This document shows positions 51,101 through 60,239 of a DNA stretch of 64,000 bases, piece by piece. Source of the stretch: Lachnospiraceae bacterium (GTDB lineage: Bacteria; Bacillota; Clostridia; Lachnospirales; Lachnospiraceae); NCBI GenBank assembly GCA_022791755.1, contig JAAVZR010000041.1, positions 62,001 to 126,000 on the forward strand. Direction: 5' to 3'. A model generated the notes under the pieces. That model saw only the letters and a list, made by a program, of their open reading frames with translations, was not told the origin of the DNA and made no database searches. Position numbers and translations under genes: made by a program. The first letter of the stretch is position 1. Every line of letters begins with the position of its first letter.

Positions 51101-52050
51101 ATCATATTCCCCGCTTTCCGAAGAAGCACCTTTGTAACTATTTCACGTCCAGCCTTATTTAACCTGCAAGAGTCAAGGTATAAGAGATAATCCGATAGTT
51201 TTTCGCTCTTCTGTAAATCTATAAATAGAACATCTTCCATTTTAGACTTATTGATAGCTCTATTGATGTTGTTATAGTAAAAAGTATCTAAAAATTCATT
51301 TGAAAAACTGTTTTTCATTTTTTCCGCTACGGGTAGATTCACAAGAACAGGTCTATACCCTCTCTCCTTACACCATGAAATCATATTTGCTACAATCTCC
51401 GTTGTGTAAGTGAACACATTCAAAAATCTCTCGCCCTGAGAACCATCAGACAGATTCCTTAACTTGAACTCTTCCATCCAGACTTGGCATCTCTTATAAG
51501 CATCCGCCTCCACCGCTTCTATGTCATTTTCATTGACCTTTAGATCATACTCGTTATCCGGCTTTATATCCCTGTAGAAACGCAGTATATTCTTCCAACT
51601 ATAAAGTACGGGAAAATATCTGGCTCTTAACGCCCTAAACGGATTAAAGTGGTCTATTTCTCTGCTATTCAACACTTTATAGTATTTATCAACAATTCCA
51701 CTATCCGTATATTCTTTTTTTGCAAATGCTAAATCCGAAATAACGATAAAAACAGTAGCACTCTCATTATACCGGCTCTCAAAATGTCTGAGCATCCTGA
51801 AATCTTCTTCTATCGACTGTGGCTTCAAAGCCAAATTTAATCCTTTTACACCACATACGTCATATTCAAGACCATAGAAAGCGAAAGTACTGCCTGTATT
51901 TACAAAGTCGACCTTATCAGTTCCCCATAATTTATCTGTTTCACTATATTTATTCTTATAAAAATTCGTTCCTTCAAAGACTTTTTCAGATGTAAACAGA
52001 AAAGCAACAAAAAGGACGATTATAATTGCCGGCATTATTACAACAGTCAT
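51097..52050 (-). CDS. Membrane-anchored SGNH-like protein lacking the usual catalytic His
   Basis: 317 residues. One N-terminal helix (about 5-21) places the rest outside the cell. VDFVNTGSTFAFYGLEYD corresponds to the SGNH block I of a family related to DUF1574/DHHW acetyltransferase partners (usually NxGSSH), but the Ser-x-x position is Thr. At the C-terminus LDSCRLNKAGREI corresponds to DxxHLNxxG with Arg replacing His. Both substitutions suggest a non-catalytic or altered protein. It is translationally coupled to the hexapeptide acyltransferase gene, so a role in glycan acylation remains likely. Confidence 0.65.
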   Translation of the reverse strand: MTVVIMPAIIIVLFVAFLFTSEKVFEGTNFYKNKYSETDKLWGTDKVDFVNTGSTFAFYGLEYDVCGVKGLNLALKPQSIEEDFRMLRHFESRYNESATVFIVISDLAFAKKEYTDSGIVDKYYKVLNSREIDHFNPFRALRARYFPVLYSWKNILRFYRDIKPDNEYDLKVNENDIEAVEADAYKRCQVWMEEFKLRNLSDGSQGERFLNVFTYTTEIVANMISWCKERGYRPVLVNLPVAEKMKNSFSNEFLDTFYYNNINRAINKSKMEDVLFIDLQKSEKLSDYLLYLDSCRLNKAGREIVTKVLLRKAGNMI

Positions 52051-52073
52051 TACTGAATCTCCCTCGCAGAGTT

Positions 52074-52964
52074 TTATATTTCATTCTCGCAATCTGACAG
52101 ATACTTTTCAACATCAACATTGTGAATCTCATCCCAATAGCCAGGATACTCTGATCCTTCTCTCAGTGCGCGAAAGTAATGTACTTTATCGCCATCTATC
52201 CTCTCGATTTCTTCCGTTGTCAATTCTATGCTCAATGCCTCAAAGTTCTCCCTCAACCTTCCTTCATTCCTGGATCTCGGCAACGGAATCACTTTTGTGG
52301 CAATATTCCACGCAAGTGCTACCTGTGGAACGGTGCAAGCATGCTTCTCTGCAATGTCTATCAGCAGTGAATTATTCATTAACTCCGGCCGCCCGACCGC
52401 TATAGGCTGGTATGCCTGCAACTGTATATCGTTCTCTTTGCAATAATCATAGATTTCCCGCTGATGCCTGCACGGATGTCGTTCAATTTGATTAACCATC
52501 GGCATTATTTCAGCTGAATGTTTAAGTATCTCAAAATGTTCCTTGCGGAAGTTGCTTACTCCGATGACACGCACTTTGCCATCCTTATAAAGCTGTTCCA
52601 TTGCTTTCCAGGTTGATACAAAGGTGTTCATATTGGGCCAGTGAATCAATAAACAGTCAATATAATCAGTAGAAAAATTCTGTAATGTGGTCTGAAAATC
52701 CTTGATAACATCTATACCCCTTTTCTCATCCGCATGACTTATTTTGGTCTGGATGAATACATTTTCCCTTCTGATACCGGATGCCTTAACTGCATCCCCC
52801 CAGTCTTTCTCATTGCCATAATACCTTCCACAATCAACTCCACGATACCCCCCATCATAGGCTGCCTTAAACACAGTTTTAGCTTCATCAGCTAAAATAT
52901 TATAAGTACCTATCATAATCTTTGGAATTTTTACGCCGTTTGGCAAGATGTAATATTTATTCAT
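52074..52964 (-). CDS. Aldo/keto reductase
   Basis: 296 residues, a TIM-barrel NADPH reductase. The catalytic tetrad is visible: Asp and Tyr in GVDCGRYYGNE, Lys in IQTKISHAD, His in LLIHWPN. Strand motifs VIGVSNFRKEH and IPLPRSRNEGRLREN bind cofactor. It may reduce a keto-sugar or an aldehyde in the polysaccharide pathway; it could equally be a passenger gene. Separated from the flippase by 122 bases that include the hairpin at 53046. Confidence 0.92.
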   Translation of the reverse strand: MNKYYILPNGVKIPKIMIGTYNILADEAKTVFKAAYDGGYRGVDCGRYYGNEKDWGDAVKASGIRRENVFIQTKISHADEKRGIDVIKDFQTTLQNFSTDYIDCLLIHWPNMNTFVSTWKAMEQLYKDGKVRVIGVSNFRKEHFEILKHSAEIMPMVNQIERHPCRHQREIYDYCKENDIQLQAYQPIAVGRPELMNNSLLIDIAEKHACTVPQVALAWNIATKVIPLPRSRNEGRLRENFEALSIELTTEEIERIDGDKVHYFRALREGSEYPGYWDEIHNVDVEKYLSDCENEI

Positions 52965-53045
52965 ACCATACCTTTTTCTTTTTGCTAAATCTCTCAGTTT
53001 ACTATACCCTAAAGATTAATCTGGGAATAATTTATTGACTACCAC

Positions 53046-53066
53046 ATTATGTTCAAATAACATAAT
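53046..53066. repeat. Short perfect inverted repeat upstream of the aldo/keto reductase
   Basis: ATTATGTT (53046-53053), loop CAAAT, AACATAAT (53059-53066). There is no T tract, so a terminator role is unlikely; it could be an operator or an mRNA processing hairpin within the operon. Confidence 0.5.
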
Positions 53067-53086
53067 TTCCCCCAACGCAGACATCG

Positions 53087-54625
53087 TTAGGCATCATGCC
53101 TTTCTCTGTGATTACCCCCCTTTGAAATAATTCTTTTGATGTAGCCTCTCTCCTCCGTAGTCATTGCAAGGGTCCATACTGAAACCGCATAAACAGTCAT
53201 GTATACGCTTCCATATATGAACAGCGACTTATAATTGTTATGGATTAAGTTATAATAATTAAATATGCCCCCCATAAGAAACGGGATTACCCACCCTGGG
53301 ATAAGCCGCAGCATCTCCCTATAGTAAACATGCATATTGATTTTTACAACTTTATGGTAATAGATACTCTGCACCACCACGCAGATTACAATTTCACACA
53401 CAAATGTCCCAAATGCGCTGCCAACCGCCCCGTACCACATAGCCAAAGGAATACTTACGATAGTATTTAGCAAACACACGCAGATATTGATGACAATCTG
53501 TGTTTTATGCAAATTTTTTGCCCGTGCGATATCTTGTCCCAGACCTTGGCTGAGTGCCACGGTTACGGGAAGCATAATAAGAACGCTTACAAAAAAAGAA
53601 TCACCATATCCCTCCCCTGCCCACCTTGTGATAAACTGCCGCCCAAAGATGATAAACGCCGACATAATAAGTACTGCAATCTGTGTAAAAATACGTGATG
53701 TACGTATAAATAGTTCCGATATCCTGCTTTCATCTCCATGCGCTGTCAGGCGATTGATCTCGGCAATAAATATTCCTGCAGCCGCTCCGCCGATGGAAAG
53801 GAATATGGCGTTGAATTGACTTCCAACCGAATAGATGGCGACCTCATCTGCCCCACGTACCCTTGCAAGGATAAATTTATCCACCTGCCAATTCAACTGA
53901 TCCATCACTGCCTGTATGGTAATGAAGCCGGCAAACACCGTAATGGAACGAAGCAGGATAGCATCGCCTCCAATTAAATCAAACTTCATGCCAAGTTTTT
54001 TAATCGAGTAGAACGAATTGAATACCAACATAAGTGCCGTCAATCCCATTTGGACAACCAGGATAGTAACTGCGCCATACCCATACAAAAGAAATGGGAT
54101 CGTAATGACCGGTGCTAAAACAGTATGGAGGAAATCTACCAGTTTACCAACGATAAATTTTTCGTGGGCAATGATAGCAGAATTAAAAATTCCGTTGACT
54201 GAAGTCAAAAAAACCGTTATGGCAAGGACATAAAACGATTTCTGAAGGATTTCATATTCAGATGGCAAGATTTTATTTCCAAACAAAACTTCAGCATTTC
54301 TTCCGGCAATGAATCCCAACAACGTTCCCGCTAATCCAATAGCTGTGAACAGCTTGAGAAAAGTACCATTGATTTTTTCAACTGGATAGCTATCCGTTTC
54401 CTTTGCTTGAACATAAAACCGAACATAAGCAGCATTCATCCCTGCGTTAAATATCGTTAGGTAACCTGTAAAAGAAAGGCAGAGAGAGTATACGCCATAT
54501 ACATTCTGTCCTAATGACCGCAGCATGATAGGGGTATAGAGGATTCCGGACAACAAACGGACGCCAATCACAAGATAAGAAAACAAAATTCCAAATGACA
54601 TCTGTTTCTTTCGTTTTACATCCAT
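53087..54625 (-). CDS. Polysaccharide flippase (Wzx/MATE-like)
   Basis: 512 residues with about 12-14 membrane helices and short charged loops (SFGILFSYLVIGVRLLSGIL at the start; NAGMNAAYVRFYVQAKE; later LNWQVDKFILARVRGADEVA). This is the polysaccharide-transporter family that flips undecaprenyl-linked repeat units to the outer leaflet. It lies 16 bases after the pyruvyl-transferase-family gene. It defines a Wzx/Wzy-dependent pathway together with the polymerase-like gene at 62785. Confidence 0.93.
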   Translation of the reverse strand: MDVKRKKQMSFGILFSYLVIGVRLLSGILYTPIMLRSLGQNVYGVYSLCLSFTGYLTIFNAGMNAAYVRFYVQAKETDSYPVEKINGTFLKLFTAIGLAGTLLGFIAGRNAEVLFGNKILPSEYEILQKSFYVLAITVFLTSVNGIFNSAIIAHEKFIVGKLVDFLHTVLAPVITIPFLLYGYGAVTILVVQMGLTALMLVFNSFYSIKKLGMKFDLIGGDAILLRSITVFAGFITIQAVMDQLNWQVDKFILARVRGADEVAIYSVGSQFNAIFLSIGGAAAGIFIAEINRLTAHGDESRISELFIRTSRIFTQIAVLIMSAFIIFGRQFITRWAGEGYGDSFFVSVLIMLPVTVALSQGLGQDIARAKNLHKTQIVINICVCLLNTIVSIPLAMWYGAVGSAFGTFVCEIVICVVVQSIYYHKVVKINMHVYYREMLRLIPGWVIPFLMGGIFNYYNLIHNNYKSLFIYGSVYMTVYAVSVWTLAMTTEERGYIKRIISKGGNHRERHDA

Positions 54626-54641
54626 GCCGATTCCTCCAAAA

Positions 54642-55799
54642 TCATTTGTTTATTGAACCAATCAAAAAATCTATAGAATGCTCCTTCATTCTTTCAAAAC
54701 TCTCTGTTTTATAGCTGACGGTGATGCCGCCTGAACTGCTGCCATCATTACTATAGTCTATCTTCTTCATTTTCTCGATATAATCTATACTAAACCCTCC
54801 AGCATTGTCTATAAATCTGTGTGCCGTATGGAAAATGTCAGTCAGCGTCTCTATCCGATTATTCATCTCCTTATGTTCAGTCCTTCCGAAAACCACATAC
54901 TGTTTCCGGAATACAGATGAAAATATGGTAGCATGAAAGCTATCGGTAAAGATTAACTCCGCATATTTTATATATGCTAAAAAATCCTGCGGCGTAGCGT
55001 CATAAACTTGTATGTCGCCAAAATCAATGTCATTTTTTTCAATCTTTCCCTGCATATGCGGGATCGTCACAAGGACCAATTTATATTTTTCAGCATATTT
55101 TTCTGCCACTTTCCTGGGCCTCTCGTCAGATCCCAAAAAATAGCAAAAAGCATAGGGGGCATCTACTTTTCGTTCCGATGTAACAGCATCCCAATCCTCC
55201 AGGTCTAATAACAGCGATGGATCCAATACAAATTCTATAATCTTTTCGGGCATGGCTTTTTGCAGGATTGCTGCGGTATCTGCTTCTCTAACAGAAATAG
55301 CCGTGTATTCCTTAACATATTCTTTGATCTTCTCCATATCAGATAAAGATAGATACGACTTCCCTGTGCTCACTGCATATGCGATCTTCTTCGTTCCATC
55401 CGGCACAAACGGCAGGAAATATGCAGGCCACTCACCATGCCACACCTGGTCTGAGCCCGTGATAAAAATTGAATAGTCCGTCAGACACTTTTGTATATTC
55501 TTCTCTTTAAACACCTTCCGGGAATGCGGCACAAGCTGATTTGACGCCTTCACGACTGCTCTTACACGTTTCCTTATCTTCCTCTGATACTTGATTTGTT
55601 CCGGATGCTTTATCACCGCCTCGTATTTACGCACTTTATTCTTCAGTCTTCTGCTAAAAGAAAAAGCAGAGAAATTATCATATCTGATCTGTTCGGCTTC
55701 AATTCCATGATTAATAAGCACCTTTGTCAAGGCATATGCCTGTAGTATTCCTCCGTAATTGGAAGAGTTATGAAACATCGTAATAATTCCTGCTGCCAT
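54642..55799 (-). CDS. Polysaccharide pyruvyl transferase family protein
   Basis: 385 residues, GT-B-like fold. TMFHNSSNYGGILQAYALTK at the start, ITGSDQVWHGEWP, SVREADTAAILQ, VLDPSLLLD, and FTDSFHATIFSSVFRKQYVV near the C-terminus mark the PS_pyruv_trans (CsaB/WcaK-like) family. It would add a pyruvate ketal from PEP to a sugar. It is paired in this locus with the FrhB-type iron-sulfur gene at 49233, a frequent association. The GSDQVW subgroup is widespread in gut Firmicutes and Bacteroidetes, and its donor is not established. Confidence 0.9.
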   Translation of the reverse strand: MAAGIITMFHNSSNYGGILQAYALTKVLINHGIEAEQIRYDNFSAFSFSRRLKNKVRKYEAVIKHPEQIKYQRKIRKRVRAVVKASNQLVPHSRKVFKEKNIQKCLTDYSIFITGSDQVWHGEWPAYFLPFVPDGTKKIAYAVSTGKSYLSLSDMEKIKEYVKEYTAISVREADTAAILQKAMPEKIIEFVLDPSLLLDLEDWDAVTSERKVDAPYAFCYFLGSDERPRKVAEKYAEKYKLVLVTIPHMQGKIEKNDIDFGDIQVYDATPQDFLAYIKYAELIFTDSFHATIFSSVFRKQYVVFGRTEHKEMNNRIETLTDIFHTAHRFIDNAGGFSIDYIEKMKKIDYSNDGSSSGGITVSYKTESFERMKEHSIDFLIGSINK

Positions 55800-55805
55800 A
55801 TCTGC

Positions 55806-56942
55806 CTATTGCCCTTTCCTCCAAACCATCCTATTTATAATGCCAGCATAACTTTGTATAATCTTTATTACCTTGGTGCTTACATTACTGTCTGAATAGG
55901 CCGGCACATCTACGGCATCGTCTCCATTGTCATGCATGGAGACAGATAAATTTACTGCCTGCAAGACTTGTTCGGTCATTATAGATCCAATAATAAATAC
56001 CCCCTTATCCATCGCTTCCGGGCGCTCCGTTGATGTCCTGACAGACACGGCAGGGAATCTAAAAAAAGCCCCTTCCTCCGGGAGTGTTCCGGAATCTGAT
56101 ACAACGCAGAACGCATTCTGCTGCAACTTGTTATAATCAAAGAATCCAAGAGGGCTATGTTGAATGACTCTTTTATCAAATTTGAAGCCTCGCTCTTCAA
56201 TATACTTTTTACTCCTTGGATGACAAGAATAGAGAACCGGCAAGTCATACATCTCAGCCATTGCATTCACGGCATTCATCAGAGCCATGAAATTCTCTTC
56301 GATATCAATGTTCTCTTCTCGATGTGCGGATAAGAGAATATACTTGCCAGATTCCAGTCCCAGTTCTTCTAAAACTCTACTCTTCTCAACCTGCTCCCTG
56401 TACTTGCTTAACACTTCTGCCATGGGGGAACCGACAACATATGTATATTCCGGCTTGACTCCACTATCAAGAATATATCTTCTCGCATGTTCCGAATAGC
56501 AAAGATTCACATCACTGGTTACATCAACAATTCTGCGTATTACTTCTTCTGGTAAATTTTCATCCTTGCACCGATTGCCAGCTTCCATGTGGAATACCGG
56601 AATTTTAAGCCGTTTTGCTGATATCACGCAAAGACAGGAATTGGTATCACCCAATACCAGTAAAGCATCAGGCTTTACCTGCTCCATCAGATCATAGCAT
56701 TTAGCAAGCACATTACCCATAGTATGACCCAGATTTTTACCAACAACGCCGAGATAATGATCCGGCTCACGGATACCTAAATCATTGAAGAATACTTTAT
56801 TTAGCTCATAATCATAGTTCTGGCCTGTATGAACAAGAATCTGGTCAAAGTACCTGTCTGCCTTCTTTATGATTTCCGACATTTTAATAATTTCAGGCCG
56901 TGTTCCCACAATGGTCATCAACCGGAGTTTCTTCACTTTCAT
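55806..56942 (-). CDS. UDP-N-acetylglucosamine 2-epimerase-family enzyme (WbvD/CapG-like)
   Basis: 378 residues. TIVGTRPEIIKMSEIIKK, VHTGQNYDYELNKVFFNDLG, LGDTNSCLCVISAKRLKI, FHMEAGNRCKDENLPEE, SAHREENIDIEENF and VVSDSGTLPEEGAFF. The NYDYELN and GNRCKDENLPEE segments mark the branch that 2-epimerises 6-deoxy-talosamine-type UDP sugars, unlike classical WecB at 44628. With the dehydratase (59173) and reductase (56958) it should finish UDP-L-FucNAc or UDP-L-QuiNAc. Confidence 0.88.
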   Translation of the reverse strand: MKVKKLRLMTIVGTRPEIIKMSEIIKKADRYFDQILVHTGQNYDYELNKVFFNDLGIREPDHYLGVVGKNLGHTMGNVLAKCYDLMEQVKPDALLVLGDTNSCLCVISAKRLKIPVFHMEAGNRCKDENLPEEVIRRIVDVTSDVNLCYSEHARRYILDSGVKPEYTYVVGSPMAEVLSKYREQVEKSRVLEELGLESGKYILLSAHREENIDIEENFMALMNAVNAMAEMYDLPVLYSCHPRSKKYIEERGFKFDKRVIQHSPLGFFDYNKLQQNAFCVVSDSGTLPEEGAFFRFPAVSVRTSTERPEAMDKGVFIIGSIMTEQVLQAVNLSVSMHDNGDDAVDVPAYSDSNVSTKVIKIIQSYAGIINRMVWRKGQ

Positions 56943-56957
56943 ATTTATTAGTCCTTC

Positions 56958-57815
56958 CTACAGCTCGTAATGTGGATACAAGTCCCTATGGCTGCGCATC
57001 CATTCACCAAGTTCCTTAATTTGTTGTTCGTAACTTGGTATTTTATAACGAAATGCTTCAAAATTTGATCTCGTCAGACTCTTATCAACTTTGAAGTTCT
57101 CTTCCGGTATTATTTCAATCGGAATTTTTCTAAGATACTTATTAAAAAGCAACAGCATATTATACTTGCTTATCTTCTCTTTTGGCACCATGTTATATAG
57201 CCCATGTATGTGTCCAATCGCAGCATTTTCTATTGTCTTAGCAAGCTGAAGCGTAGTCTGTCCTGTCCAAAAAGCATTCTTATACCCTTTAACCTGCCCC
57301 TTTTGCTGAAGGAACCAATTAATTAGCCCAATTCCATCTCTGTTTATGTCAGGTCCGATTATAGACATCCTAAAGGTCACATCTTTAGAATTAACAATCT
57401 CGCCTAATGCCTTAGATCTGTCATAGAACAACTCACCATCAGGGAAATCCGATTCTCCATATCCGCCTCTGCTTCCGCTGAACACACAATCCGTGCTTAT
57501 TTGAATGATCTGCGTATACATATCTTTGGTAACTTTAGCAAGATACTGCGGTAGATATGAATTTAAAAAAACTGCGGCTTCATGGTCACTTTCCGCAAAT
57601 TTGTTTAAGATACCTATACAATTAACGACGATCCTGTAATCGCCTCCCTTTATGATCTTGCTCAGCAAGTCAATATCCCGGGCATCGCCTTTGATCGTCC
57701 TCACAAACGGCGACTCGCTTCGTCCAAACCCATCCACTTCATATCCCTGTTCTTTAAGGTACAGACTAATCATATGTCCGGCCATGCCATTACAGCCCAA
57801 TATTAAAAATTTCAT
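56958..57815 (-). CDS. RmlD-like SDR reductase for a UDP-6-deoxy-4-keto-HexNAc
   Basis: 285 residues. LGCNGMAGHMISLYLKEQGY is the NAD(P) loop, NCIGILNKFAESDHEAAVFL and QISTDCVFSGSRGGYGE are typical of RmlD-type 4-keto reductases, and YDRSKALGE holds the catalytic Tyr/Lys. It lacks the C-terminal cupin domain of CapF/WbjC, so it is closer to WbvR, which acts in the L-rhamnosamine/L-quinovosamine branch. It begins three bases after the dehydrogenase stop. Confidence 0.87.
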   Translation of the reverse strand: MKFLILGCNGMAGHMISLYLKEQGYEVDGFGRSESPFVRTIKGDARDIDLLSKIIKGGDYRIVVNCIGILNKFAESDHEAAVFLNSYLPQYLAKVTKDMYTQIIQISTDCVFSGSRGGYGESDFPDGELFYDRSKALGEIVNSKDVTFRMSIIGPDINRDGIGLINWFLQQKGQVKGYKNAFWTGQTTLQLAKTIENAAIGHIHGLYNMVPKEKISKYNMLLLFNKYLRKIPIEIIPEENFKVDKSLTRSNFEAFRYKIPSYEQQIKELGEWMRSHRDLYPHYEL

Positions 57816-57818
57816 CGA

Positions 57819-59141
57819 CTATAATCTCCACCACTGCATACCTGATGACTTTAATTCTTTAATCTTATAGATTCCCTTGACATCAATGAGAACTTTTTCT
57901 CCATCAGCACATTTTTTATAAAGCTTTTTAATATCATCCAATGATATCTTCCTGAATTCATTATGCGCCACGGCCACAATCACACAGTCAACATTTTTAA
58001 CATCATCCATTTTTATAATTTTCACCCCATACTCTTGCAGAGCATCCCGTTCCGATGCCCATGGGTCAACCACAACCGGTTCTATACCGTATATATTCAG
58101 TTGCTTTATGATGTCATATACTTTACTGTTTCTCGTATCCGGGCAATTCTCCTTAAAAGCCAGTCCCAAAATTACAACCTTACTTTTCTTAGGCGCCTGA
58201 CCTGCCTCTATCATTTTTTTCACAGCTGCGTCAGCGACATATGCTCCCATAGAGTCATTAACAATTCTTCCATTAAGAATAATCTGACTATGGTAACCGA
58301 GTTTTTCGGCTTCATATGTAAAATAATAAGGATCCACCCCTATGCAATGTCCGCCAACAAGCCCCGGGCGAAATCCTAACGCGTTCCATTTGGTATTCAT
58401 ACCATCTACGACTTCATTTGTATCTATATCCATCCGGTCAAAAACCATTGCTAATTCGTTCATAAAGGCTATGTTGATATCCCTCTGACTATTTTCAACT
58501 ACTTTAACCGCTTCGGCGGTACGGAGATTGGAGACCGGATGTGTACCTACTTCAATAACAAGATCGTATACAGCCTTGATGATATCTAATGATTCCTTAT
58601 CAATACCCGATACGATTTTATGTATGTTTTCCAGACGATGTACTTTATCACCAGGATTGATTCGTTCAGGGGAATAACCAACCTTAAAACCAGCTCCGCA
58701 CTTCAATCCACTCTGCTTCTCCAGAATTGGAATACAGACATCCTCCGTACAGCCCGGGTAGACCGTCGATTCATAGACAACAATGCTTCCTGGCATAAGA
58801 TTGCGTCCCACAATTTCAGATGCCCCAATGACTGGCGTTAAATCTGGAGTGTGGTCCATATTTACAGGAGTGGGAACTGCTATAATGTGGAATTTAGCCC
58901 TCTTAAGCTCTGCCTCATCGAAAGCAAAGTTGATTTTAGTATTTCTAATCTCATCATCGCCAACCTCTTTTGTCGGATCTATGCCAGATCTATAAAGCTC
59001 TATCTTCTCTTTGTTCAGATCAAATCCAATAACATTCAGACCTTTTTTTGCAAAAGCATGAGCAATAGGCATACCGACATAACCTAGTCCCACCACGGAG
59101 AGATTCTCATCGCCAGCAATCAATTTATTATACAGTTCCAT
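57819..59141 (-). CDS. UDP-HexNAc 6-dehydrogenase (TviB/WecC-like)
   Basis: 440 residues. NAD-binding SVVGLGYVGMPIAHAFAKKG, VPTPVN, ESTVYPGCTEDV, central LRTAEAVKVVENSQRDINIA, the active-site Cys in LVGGHCIGVDPYYFTYEAE, and C-terminal GLAFKENCPDTRNSK. It oxidises C6 of a UDP-N-acetylhexosamine twice to the uronic acid. Close to TviB/VipA of the Vi antigen and WecC. With WecB in the locus the product could be UDP-ManNAcA or UDP-GlcNAcA/GalNAcA. AAGGAG precedes the start. Confidence 0.93.
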   Translation of the reverse strand: MELYNKLIAGDENLSVVGLGYVGMPIAHAFAKKGLNVIGFDLNKEKIELYRSGIDPTKEVGDDEIRNTKINFAFDEAELKRAKFHIIAVPTPVNMDHTPDLTPVIGASEIVGRNLMPGSIVVYESTVYPGCTEDVCIPILEKQSGLKCGAGFKVGYSPERINPGDKVHRLENIHKIVSGIDKESLDIIKAVYDLVIEVGTHPVSNLRTAEAVKVVENSQRDINIAFMNELAMVFDRMDIDTNEVVDGMNTKWNALGFRPGLVGGHCIGVDPYYFTYEAEKLGYHSQIILNGRIVNDSMGAYVADAAVKKMIEAGQAPKKSKVVILGLAFKENCPDTRNSKVYDIIKQLNIYGIEPVVVDPWASERDALQEYGVKIIKMDDVKNVDCVIVAVAHNEFRKISLDDIKKLYKKCADGEKVLIDVKGIYKIKELKSSGMQWWRL

Positions 59142-59172
59142 TTTGGATTGTCTCCTTAATTCTGTTTATAAA

Positions 59173-60210
59173 TTACAAATTCTTCAACTGTTCTTTCACA
59201 TAATCCGTTGTCATCAATTTCTTAACTGTAGCATCAACATTCAGTCGTATCGTATTATGGCTGGTGTACGCTTCGTCTGATTGTACCTGCAGCTGACCAT
59301 TAATAAAGTATTTGTCATAATTCAAATCACGGTTATCAGCAGAAACTCTAAAATACTGCCCCATATCCTCTGATCTCAACTGTTCCTCTGTCGTCAAAAG
59401 CGTTTCATAAAGCTTTTCTCCATGTCTGGTTCCTATAATTCTTGTTCCGGTATCCCCAAACAATTGTTGAACTGCTTTTGCGAGATCCCCTATCGTGCTT
59501 GCATCTGCCTTTTGCACAAACAGGTCACCCGGATTAGCATGTTCAAACGCAAACTCAACAAGATCTACAGCTTCATCTAAGTTCATTAAAAACCGGGTCA
59601 TATCAGGATTAGTAATTGTGATAGGATTGCCAGATTTTATCTGATCAATAAAAAGAGGGATCACTGATCCCCTTGAGCACATCACATTCCCATATCTTGT
59701 ACAACAGATTACGGTATCTCCCCTTTCCGCTGCAACTCTCGCATTTGCTTTCACTACATGCTCCATCATGGCTTTTGATGTTCCCATGGCATTAATCGGA
59801 TAAGCCGCTTTATCTGTGCTTAGGCATACGACTCTTTTCACACCAGCCTCGACCGCACTGTGAAGTACATTATCAGTGCCCTCTACATTTGTCTTTACAG
59901 CCTCCATTGGAAAAAACTCACAACTTGGTACCTGTTTCAACGCCGCCGCGTGAAAAATGTAGTCAACTCCCGACATTGCATCGCGCACCGCCTGCGGATT
60001 TCTTACATCTCCAATGTAAAATTTTACTTTCGCGTAGAAATCCGGATAGATGCGCTGCAACTCATGTCTCATTCTATCCTGTTTTTCCTCATCACGAGAA
60101 AAAATGCGAATCTGCCCTATATCTGTTGTAAGAAAATGCTTCAGAACAGTATTCCCAAAGCTGCCTGTTCCTCCCGTTATTAACAAAGTAGCACCATTTA
60201 AATCTGACAT
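59173..60210 (-). CDS. UDP-GlcNAc 4,6-dehydratase, C5-inverting (CapE/WbvB-like)
   Basis: 345 residues. LITGGTGSFGNTVLKHFL is the dinucleotide loop, FSRDEEKQDRMRHEL follows, FHAAALKQVPSCE and STDKAAYPINAMGTSKAMME hold the active site (the classical Tyr is replaced by Met, as in CapE, PseB and FlaA1), and RYGNVMCSRGSVIPLF closes the substrate loop. It converts UDP-GlcNAc to a UDP-4-keto-6-deoxy-L-arabino-hexulose. ATG 60210 has GGAGG eight bases upstream; an upstream in-frame start lacks a site. First step of the 6-deoxy-L-HexNAc branch. Confidence 0.92.
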   Translation of the reverse strand: MSDLNGATLLITGGTGSFGNTVLKHFLTTDIGQIRIFSRDEEKQDRMRHELQRIYPDFYAKVKFYIGDVRNPQAVRDAMSGVDYIFHAAALKQVPSCEFFPMEAVKTNVEGTDNVLHSAVEAGVKRVVCLSTDKAAYPINAMGTSKAMMEHVVKANARVAAERGDTVICCTRYGNVMCSRGSVIPLFIDQIKSGNPITITNPDMTRFLMNLDEAVDLVEFAFEHANPGDLFVQKADASTIGDLAKAVQQLFGDTGTRIIGTRHGEKLYETLLTTEEQLRSEDMGQYFRVSADNRDLNYDKYFINGQLQVQSDEAYTSHNTIRLNVDATVKKLMTTDYVKEQLKNL

Positions 60211-60239
60211 AATATAGCCTCCACAATTAATAAATTCAA

